From Armillaria gallica (Eukaryota > Basidiomycota > Agaricomycetes > Agaricales > Physalacriaceae): a stretch of DNA of 64,000 nt. Of this stretch, positions 56,447-64,000 are shown piece after piece. The stretch's first letter is position 1; every line of letters begins with the position of its first letter. The notes under the pieces are model-generated. The model was given only the letters and a program-made list of their open reading frames with translations. It was not told the origin of the DNA and did no database searches. The stretch covers positions 3,720,001-3,784,000 of the forward strand of contig JBANDB010000001.1 in assembly GCA_037576215.1 (NCBI GenBank), given 5' to 3'. The translations under genes were made by a program, and so were the position numbers.

Positions 56447-57094
56447 ATGGACTTGACTAACGAAACCCCCTTTGTAGACACTACACCTCTCAAAGGGTTG
56501 ATAGAGCCGCCTGCCAGGGCACAAGCAAAGGCAATGACTGTTGCTGGGCATGGGGCAGAGAGCCCCTTCTCTACACATGCCGAAGAGGGGGAAACCTCTG
56601 CAACACGACCGGCTAAACGACTGGCAAGTAGCCCACCATGGGCAAATGCATTGATTGAAAAGACAACCACCACATCGTCACCCATCATAACGGCAATGCC
56701 CCAGTTGAGTGGCTCGGTGATCTTGGAAAAAGGCATGATGCCCGCTGCCCTTAGGGGTGGCTCCTTGAATAGCAGGGTGCACACAGTGACGCAGGCCCAA
56801 CTGGATGGGGCAGAGCGAGCGCCTAGCGCAAACTCTGATGAAGCCTCCCTGCATGACTGCAGGGTGTTCCCCTCCGAGCAGGGGAAGGATGAAGATGACA
56901 CATCTTTCTGGAAGTGGCTCGCCACGAGCAGCCCAATGATTTCTTCAAAGCCTCATGCCGCGACGCTTCCGACTCCACCTGAATCCCCAACTCACAGAAC
57001 GAAGTCACTCCGCAATGAGGGAGCCGAGGTGACCCCGCCAATGGTAGCTGTGCCCAAAGCAGTCAGTGCGAAGGCTCGGGAGGTCCCTCACTGA
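56447..57094 (+). pseudogene. E3 Gag-Pol linker region
   Basis: A 215-codon frame with low-complexity, Pro/Ser/Ala-rich text (VDTTPLKGLIEPPARAQAKA; LASSPPWANALIEKTTTTSS). The matching place in E1 (36400-35900) carries similar text, so it belongs to the element: the region between the zinc knuckle and the protease. No catalytic motif. Confidence 0.5.
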
Positions 57095-57304
57095 TGGATG
57101 AAACCCTTTGAGGTCAATTGGACGCTACGAGCTGTCCGCAAAGCCAGCACCGACAACACCGCCCATGCTGTGCTCTGTCTTTGGATACACAAGGACCAAA
57201 TGGGAGAACTCACCGACAAGCTACTCCATGAACTCTGAAACAAGGGCGAGATCACCCACGAATGACTCTACGAGCTCCATGAACCCATACAATATATTCA
57301 TGGA

Positions 57305-58500
57305 TTGACCAGCAATCTCATGATCCTGGTCATGATTGAACCCTGCACAGGACAAAAGGTCCTTAGCATGAAAGCCCTGTTAGACAGTGGCTGTACAGGC
57401 AGTGCAATCAATTGCACCTATGTACTTGAACACCAGATCGACACGAAGAAGGCACTTGTACCCATACTGGTATACAACACCAATGGAACCTGCAACCAAG
57501 GCAGGGACATCACGGAATTCGTGGAGCTCTGCCTAATGATTGGCAAGCACCACGAATGCATCGACCTTGCAGTCACGAACCTCGGGAAGAAGGACATCTA
57601 CCTGGGGCACGACTGGCTCAAGCACCATAACCCCATCGTAAACTGGAAGACCGGCAACCTCATCTTCGGGCGCTGCCAATGTATCAAGAATCACTTTGAA
57701 CTCCCCGACGTGGACCCAGATGACCACTGGGACAAAGAACTTGAAGAAGGCGATACAATCCTCACCGTCCGAATGGAAGAAGAGCTGATCATTCGCTCGA
57801 TGCACCACGCGAATGACCTAGCGGCTAAGGCTAATGCCAATAAGCCCAAGAAGACCTTCAAGGAGTTGGTACCAGAACATTACCACTCCTTCCATGATCT
57901 GTTCTCTAAGGAGAACTTCGACGAACTACCTGAACGAAAGCCGTGGGACCACACCATCGAGCTTGTCCCGAACACAAAGTCGACCTTAGACTGCAAGGTC
58001 TACCCCTTGAACTGGAACAAGCAAGAACAGCTCAACAAGTTCCTCAATGAGAACTTGGAGTCTGGACGCATTTGCCCCTCCAAGTCTCCCTTTGCCTCCC
58101 CCTTCTTCTTCATCAAGAAAAAGAATGGCATGTTGCAACCCATACAGGATTACCGCAAGCTCAACGAGATGACCATCAAGAACTGTTACCTGCTACCACT
58201 CATCTCTGAGCTCATTGACAAGCTTCATGGTGCCAAGTACTTCACGAAGCTCAATGTTCGTTGGGGATACAACAACATCTGGATCAAGGAAGGGGATGAA
58301 GAGAAGGCTGCCTTCTGCACAAACCAGGGGCTCTTCAAACCAACCGTAATGTTCTTCGGGCTCACCAACTTGCCCACGACATCTTCCACGACCTGATCAG
58401 AGAAGGGAAGGTCACCATCTACCTTGACGACATCCTGATCTTCTCGAAGGACCTGGCCAATGCCACGATGAAAGAAGGAACTCCAGTCATTCCTTGGATT
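57305..58500 (+). pseudogene. E3 protease and reverse transcriptase
   Basis: Protease active site LLDSGCTGSAIN (Asp at residue 28, 57383-57400) is intact and ends with KKDIYLGHDWLKHHNPIVNW. The connector carries HANDLAAKANANKPKKTF. RT: YPLNWNKQEQLNKFLNENLE, SPFASPFFFIKKKNG, YRKLNEMTIKN, then KLNVRWGYNN with Asn (AAT, 58253-58255) where the first catalytic Asp belongs. Near 58380 a deletion removes the end of the [11 protein letters not shown] block; YLDD survives in another frame at 58420-58431 (TIYLDDILIFSKDLANATMK), and a second deletion follows at about 58465. Inactive. Confidence 0.82.
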
Positions 58501-59919
58501 CACAAACTTCTATCAGAAGTTCATCAAGATGTACTCAAAAGTTGTCAAACCGCTCATGCAGCTCACTGGCAACATGGAATGGAAATGGGGGGACGTGCAG
58601 GAAAGGGTGTTCCAGGAACTGAAGCGACACATGGCTGAGGACGTCATTCTCGCCATCCTGAATGACAAAGATCTGTTCTGAGTTGAGGCCGATGCCAGTG
58701 AAGGAGCAGTAGGCGCTGTCCTTAGCCAGCAACAGAACAGTGTTTGGTGACCTGTGGCTTTCATGTCAAAATCGCTCAGTGCCACAGAAAGGAACTATGA
58801 AATCTATGACAAGGAGTTGCTCGCAATCATGCTTGTGCTCTCAGAATGGCGCCATTATCTCATGGGCACCGCCAAAGATGTAGAAATCTGGACAGATCAC
58901 CAAAACCTCCAGTATTTCCGACTGCCACATCCCTCAACCATGAACGAGGAATATCCCAAAAGGAAGGGATCCTCTACTACAACAACTGAATCTATGTACC
59001 CCACAAGAAGACACTATGGGGTAAAATTATCTCCCAATACCACAACCACATCACCGCTGGCCATCCAGGAATTGAGAAAATAAAGGAGCTTGTACTCCAC
59101 GATTACTGGTGGCCAAAACTCAAAAAGGACGTTGAAACCTACGTCAAAGGTTGCAAAACCTGTCAGCGAACAAAGTCAAGCACTGCAGCCAAGGCTGCAC
59201 CACTCCACCCAAACATGATACCTGAAGGCCCCTGGACTCACATCTCCATAGACATGATCACTGGCCTCCTCAATTCAAACGGACACGATGCGATGCTCAT
59301 CATTGTAGACCGATTCTCCAAGGCGATCATCCCTATCACCTGCAATGTCGAACTCTCAGCCGAAGGCTGGGCACAAATTCTCTGAGACCATGTCTATGCG
59401 TGCCATGGCATGCCCCAAGTAGTCATATCTGATCGCGGCCCACAATTCGTTTCCAAGTTCATGAAGGAATTGTACCAAATGCTCAACATCATGCCTAACG
59501 CGTCAACCGCATTCCACCCGCAGACAGACAGCCAGACCGAATGAGTCAATCAGGAGATCGAGATATATCTCCGTATCTTTGTCAACCACCATCAAGATGA
59601 CTGGAGTGACTGGCTCCCCCTCGCTGAATTCGTGCACAACAATCAAATTCACAGCGTGACTGGCAAAAGCCCGTTCATGGTACTCTATGGCCGGAACCCT
59701 CAAATCATGCCCGACTCCCCACGATCGTCTCCATTCTCAAATCCCGCCGCTGAGGACTTTGTCAAGAACATGACTACAGTCCACACGGAAACCCAGAAGG
59801 CACTCGAAGAAGCCGCCGGAAGAATGAAGGCCCAGTATGACAAGAAGAGGCATGCCACTCACCCATACCAAGTAGGTGATCGCATGTGGCTTGATGCCAC
59901 CAACCTTCATCTCCTGTGA
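58480..59919 (+). pseudogene. E3 RNase H and integrase core
   Basis: After the deletion: SFLGFTNFYQKFIKMYSKVV, an RT thumb/connection, RNase H beginning LF-stop-VEADASEGAVGAVLS (TGA for CGA), [20 protein letters not shown] and [12 protein letters not shown] further deletion near 58950 removes the end of RNase H. Integrase: HHCC-like [17 protein letters not shown] and CKTCQRTKSS, core PWTHISIDMITGLL (Asp present), a TGA, VVISDRGPQFVSKFM (second Asp present), FHPQTDSQTE (Glu present) then TGA. Pol C-terminal domain at 59632-59919 ends at a frame break. Confidence 0.78.
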
Positions 59920-60542
59920 CTAAAGAAAAGCTCAATGACAAGCGTGTCAGCCCATTCCTGATTCTCAAAAAAACAGGCACTAGCACGTACAAACTCAAGC
60001 TACCGCCTCACTGGAAAATCCACCTGCACTTCAATGAGAAGCTCTTGATGCCATACACACCGCTGGCATTCCCTAACCAGGAACTACTGCCTCCACCGCC
60101 ACCCGACCTCATCGAAGATGAAGAAGAATACAAAATCGAAGAAGTCCTCAATGCTCGACCCCGACAAGTACGAGGGCAACAAGGACAAAAGTCATGAACA
60201 ACAACCGACTACTTCATCAAGTGGAAGGGATGGACATGGGGGCATAACTCCTGGGTACGCGAGGAGGACATGGAACATGTGCAGGAAGTGATAGAAGAAT
60301 ACAAGGAACACCATCATCATGCACGATGCGTAGACTCATCCAAAATCATAACACCCAATGAAAACAAGCACATCACCATGATCCTAGACTTCAAGTACGA
60401 AGATGGGACAGGGTTCTACCTTGCACAGCGACTTGATGAGAAACAGAAATGGGTAAAGAACCCTGATGTCAATATCTGGGGAGACCTTATTCAGGAATAC
60501 TGGAACTTGACGCAAAGTGACTCAGAAAACGATGAACTGTGA
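59916..60542 (+). pseudogene. E3 Pol C terminus with chromodomain
   Basis: Frame opens after a break: RVSPFLILKKTGTSTYKLKL, HWKIHLHFNEKLLMPYTP, PPPPDLIEDEEEYKIEEVLN, a TGA at about 60195, then the chromodomain YFIKWKGWTWGHNSWVREED, MEHVQEVIEEYKE, and an additional C-terminal part (ILDFKYEDGTGFYLAQRLDE) ending with TGA 60542. E1 and E4 have matching ends. This marks the element as a chromovirus. Confidence 0.82.
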
Positions 60543-60731
60543 ATGCAAACGCTCTCCACTCCTCCAACCACCTATATGAAATACCTCCTCTTCGTTCGGC
60601 CTTTCTGTATAAGGACAAAGAAAAGAGGATTGCAGACATCTAGACTGTGGCACTAATGTTGTGTCTGGCATTGAAGTGAAGGGAGCACAAGCATACGAGC
60701 AGTCAGGACGTCTGCCTTAACGAGGGGGTAA

Positions 60732-61097
60732 TGTTATGATTTTTCCTTATCTTATCTCAGCACCTTGGCAGACCAGCACCATATCATATGACTTCAGCAT
60801 TTTTGCCATACTGCATGGTAACCAGCCAACTTCCATGCTTCCTGACACCCATTTGACAGATGGACACACGTATTATTAGAACAACTCGAACCGTATATAA
60901 GTAGCATACTCAAAGCCATGTAACCCTAGCTTTGAGCTAAGTTTAATCTCACCGGACTTTACTCTTCTCTTCGAGCCCAGAGTCTAAGTGTTATATCACC
61001 TTGCTGTAGCAAACTCCACGGTACTATCGCCCTGCCCAAAGTGAGAGGCAGTGCGTGTTAGTCACCTTGTTTGTTATTCCTGAGTCCGTCCATAACA
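60732..61097 (+). repeat. 3' LTR of E3 (366 bp)
   Basis: Begins TGTTATG and ends CATAACA, a 7-bp inverted repeat. It has a TATATAA box (60894-60900) and, 34 nt downstream from the start of the box, AGCTTTGAGCTAA (60928-60940), the same predicted RNA-start motif as in E1. Confidence 0.82.
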
Positions 61098-62590
61098 CAT
61101 GGTGGTCAAAATATTTCTTCTTCATTACCCGCATTCAGAAATCAATAGCAGAAGGCAAGAGCTCTGATGTGGCTATTGCTTATTTTGAAGACATTCATGT
61201 GACGAGTCAACCAGATACAGTTAACGCTCTCCATAAAAGTATGCAGCCAAAACACACCAAGAAGAAAGAGCATGAGCTGGAAAAAGGAATGGACATACCA
61301 GCTTCATGATACTTTCATTGTGCACTACTTGGTTTGATGTCACCATGCATAGTTGCAATATATGTACTATTCAATTTTTAAAATTATATACAAACTATCT
61401 ATCTACCTCACCTGCAGCAGTGCATAAAGGCAACCAACGTGACATGCTCAGTCAGCAACACACAGCCGGCAATGCAGAGACATGATGGCCTAGTGACTGG
61501 CCATGGAATAAGTAGTTTGTTTGGGGTTGGGTCGGTCAAGCATTGAGGGTTTGGGTGGTGTTAGTATTAGTGAATGCCTGCTGTGAAGGAGTGGCAAGCC
61601 AGCAAACAGACAGTTTCGTTTTGTTTTCAGTCAGCTCAAAATTTGGTTAGAAATAAACATTATCCAACTTTGAAAGTACACACCAAAATGCCCATGCCAT
61701 CTCCAGATACTCTCAGCCATCAAACATGTGTTGCCCCCCACCAAACACTGTGACATATGAAATTAGATAATATAACACCAAAGTGAGGGGCTGGCAGCCT
61801 TGGAACGACCGACAATGCATTCTTGAGAGTCAACAGGTCATGGAGAAATTAAATTGAAGAGAGGAAGAGGGAGGGAAGGAGGGAGAGAGCAGGAGGCCCA
61901 AGGCAACAAGCATGTGAGGACCAGGAGCAAAGTGTGTAGCTGAGTCTAGACTTTGCCTGACGAAAAAGGCAGCCCCTGCCAAAAGTCATGAATTGAGTCA
62001 TGAATCAGGCCCTCAAAATTGTGAATTGGCCACAAAGATTTCATGAATTGGTGTGACTTTGCGGGGTCCAGGCACCAAAAATTGTGAATTGTGGCAAGAC
62101 TTTGTGCTTGAGTTTTGCTGTCACACAGCATCATGGCCCACCAAACTGGGCAGGACCACAGTTCACAGTCAGATTCAAACTCCGACCAATTCACAGAAGT
62201 TCGCTAAAGAGCATTCAGGTCATTGAGATGACGAGTAATCTAGTCCTTCTGTGTTCTGCTTTATGTTTGTAACCTATCTTGATGTGTCCCTTGGTTCTGA
62301 CTGTAACTAGTCTTGTTTTGGGCAGGGAATAGCATTCAGTATTGAAGGCTTATAGAGTTGACTCGTCTAGATGTTGCTTCTATGTCTGTTCTTATACTGT
62401 ATTGCTCACTATCTTATGTAGTATTCTAGCCATCAGTGTAAAGCCTTCACTATAGCTCTCTGTACTGCTTGTAGACTGTGTTATGGTCCATATTCCACCC
62501 TCTGTCACTGAAACACCTTCACTATTCCAGAAAGTACACTGCAATACTATGGTTATGATCCTGGTTTCTAATAAGTGCAGGTATATAGTT
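61098..62590. other. Stretch with one unrecognised coding fragment
   Basis: Right after the E3 LTR a frame (61099-61309, TWWSKYFFFITRIQKSIAEG...) looks like a real exon fragment (KSMQPKHTKKKEHELEKGMD), but I do not know the family. The rest holds a purine-rich tract (61857-61893), repeated GTGAATTG/CATGAATTG motifs (61985-62090) and no gene I can support. Confidence 0.35.
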
Positions 62591-64000
62591 CATGCACATG
62601 ACTTGTTATCATCTTGGCCTGAAGCAAGGGCCTTATAGCAAGAAAATGCTAAAGCAATTGCGGTTTGGTTCTTTGAGAATGTGATATGCAGGTGGGGCTG
62701 TCCCAATGAAATAGTAACTGATAACGGTGGACCTTGGGTCACAGTTATACAATGGCTAAGTGACAAGTATGGCATCACCAGCATAAAGATCACTCCTTAC
62801 AACTCACAAGTGAACAGAAAAATTAAAAGTGACCATTGGGACCTTCATCAATTGCAATTTAAGGTGACTAGTGGCAACCCAAAGAAGTGGTTTTACTTCT
62901 TGCCACATGTATTGTGGGTGGTGTAAGGCTAGCAAACTCTCTGGTAAGAGAAAGTTGCGTCTGCATCTGCAAGATCTTTTGTATACGCAAGGAGGGTTAC
63001 CATCCACTCTGAAGGGATCCGATAGAATCCACTCCATCTGTGGATACAATAGAAAGAAGTAGTCCAAGCATCTGCTTAGTATGCTGAACTGAGAGCGGTT
63101 GTGTGAAGATAGTGAGAGAAAAGGGGAATTCCTGGCAATCCATTCACAATGCTAGGCTCAGAGGCAGCTAGATATGCTTAGGAGAGTAGCAGAATTTATT
63201 CCTGGAGTCTGCTATGAGCAAGTGAGATTAACTGTTTTTCTAAGTACATTATGCATGCTTATATAGTAGCGGATCTGAATCCAGCCCCCGCTTCCACACC
63301 TGCCCACTCCAATAGCCCTGAATTTACCTTCAAAGCTGGTATTTGATATGAGCTGTCATGCTGAAATCAGCTGCGCAAGCTACTCCAGCGTCATCGAGCG
63401 CACTCTGCAACACCTTTCTCATCCGGTCTGGTTCGAGAATAGCCATATATGGCTATCTGCTGTCAGCCAATTTGTCCACTCTTTCAAGGATGATCCTTCT
63501 GCCATCTGCTGGCACAGGTGCTTCAGGTTGATAGCTGTCAGCTCCTGGAGCCTAGGCTAGTCAAATTCCCATGAAATGAGGCAGTTTTGTGGCAGATAGC
63601 ATATGGCCAGGTGGACGATATATCACTTGGTGGATGTGAAGTGGATGGGCAGATGCCTGGGCAGATTCCACAGGAATTCCGTTTTTGAATGGTAAGAAAG
63701 TGCAATGGAGGAGCAGCAAGCGAAAGTAGCTGTAGCATAGCACTTAGTTGCTGTATCAAGGTGAAAGCTAAAATTTGCTAAAATTTGGTGCACACATAGA
63801 TGTGGTGCAGCACAGCAGACCGTATCACTATCAAACATGGTACTGGTTGCTCATCATATTTCATGGCACTAGGTGCACATCCAATAGTATCTTTTCACAT
63901 AGTTGAAGCTACTTGGCTAGTCAAGCCTCCAAGTGGAATCTTAAACACCACAGACCTTATTGGTATGAGGGCAACAGCATTAGCCAAGCATGCCAAATAT
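62590..64000 (+). pseudogene. Integrase fragment of another Ty3/gypsy lineage, split by an 893-bp insertion
   Basis: The left part (62590-62921) reads HAHDLLSSWPEARAL, KAIAVWFFENVICRWGCPNE, IVTDNGGPWVTVIQWLSDKY (second catalytic Asp present) and ITPYNSQVNRKIKSDHWDLH to FYFLPHVLW. The right part (63815-64000) continues exactly with ADRITIKHGTGCSSYFMALG, IVEATWLVKPPSG and LIGMRATALAKHAKY and runs off the window. It is a gypsy integrase of a lineage different from E0-E4 (SPYNSQANGK type in place of HPQTDGQTE). One TAG and point changes show decay. Confidence 0.8.
62922..63814. mobile_element. Solo-LTR-like insertion (893 bp) in the integrase fragment
   Basis: Starts TGTAAGG and ends CAGCACA. 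Its flanks are gtgg (62918-62921) and gcag (63815-63818), both one CpG deamination away from gcgg, which is also what the integrase reading frame (Trp-Ala-Asp-Arg) demands. No coding sequence recognised. Confidence 0.65.

Larger units (their letters stand above)
54690..61097 (+). mobile_element. Chromovirus E3, 5'-truncated (no 5' LTR)
   Basis: Ty3/gypsy element closest to E1: gag with N-terminal hydrophobic segment, linker, protease, RT, RNase H, integrase, chromodomain, polypurine tract (GAGGGGGTAA, 60722-60731) and a 366-bp 3' LTR. No 5' LTR is found upstream and gag starts right next to the Ndc10-like relic. Base composition is the most CpG-rich of the window, yet many CGA codons are now TGA. 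Left boundary uncertain by about 50 bp. Confidence 0.82.

Noticed and set aside
56323..56925. 200-codon open frame on the minus strand
   Set aside because: Shadow of the E3 Gag-Pol linker, which has a counterpart in E1 on the sense strand.
62922..63814. Reading the 893-bp gap in the integrase as a long intron (it has GT near the start and AG at the end)
   Set aside because: The TG...CA ends and the CpG-decayed 4-bp duplication explain it better, and gypsy pol genes do not carry such introns.

Overview
The window is transposon-dominated DNA from a basidiomycete fungus, most likely an Agaricomycete. The grounds are short introns with GTAAG or GTATGT donors (51 and 46 nt), several chromodomain Ty3/gypsy elements (chromoviruses) typical of fungi, and broken genes of two protein groups I recognise from mushroom genomes (DDE transposase-like, and Ndc10/CBF3-like, i.e. 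Crypton-type recombinase-like). I name no species. Almost nothing here is an intact gene. Most coding relics carry in-frame TGA codons that look like CGA to TGA changes, and most visible changes are transitions at CG/TG/CA, the pattern expected from deamination of methylated cytosine.

Layout. 1-3.4 kb: two unrecognised broken intron-containing genes on opposite strands. 3.7-16.8 kb: three copies of a 1.6-1.85 kb solo-LTR-like repeat (family G-I, 4-bp target duplications); one sits in the LTR of a truncated chromovirus (E0, 7.7-12.1 kb), which itself interrupts a DDE transposase-like relic (12.1-13.6 kb); a second DDE relic lies at 14.0-14.9 kb. 16.8-31.3 kb: an AT-rich, CpG-poor zone with a decayed chromovirus (E4), a second solo-LTR-like family (G-II) and two palindromic MITEs. 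31.4-40.7 kb: a complete but dead chromovirus E1 (minus strand, 5-bp duplication) with a G-II copy in its gag. 42.5-54.6 kb: an Ndc10/CBF3-like gene split by chromovirus E2 (43.4-52.4 kb, perfect 5-bp duplication); E2 carries a 651-bp Tc1/mariner-type insertion exactly after its YLDD motif and an extra gene on the opposite strand between pol and the 3' LTR. 54.7-61.1 kb: a 5'-truncated chromovirus E3. 62.6-64 kb: an integrase fragment of another gypsy lineage, split by an 893-bp solo-LTR-like insertion.

Most notable. (1) In E0, E1 and E2 the sequence just inside the 5' LTR is complementary to an 11-14 nt stretch inside the LTR that lies 33-35 nt downstream of the TATA box, where transcription should start. 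This fits Tf1-type self-priming of reverse transcription; in E0 versus E2 both partners changed together. (2) E2 carries an antisense accessory gene with coiled-coil character and an intron. (3) The Gag of E1 and E3 starts with a predicted membrane segment. (4) The length differences of the G-I repeats are explained almost exactly by a 20-bp minisatellite (20, 9 and 8 units).
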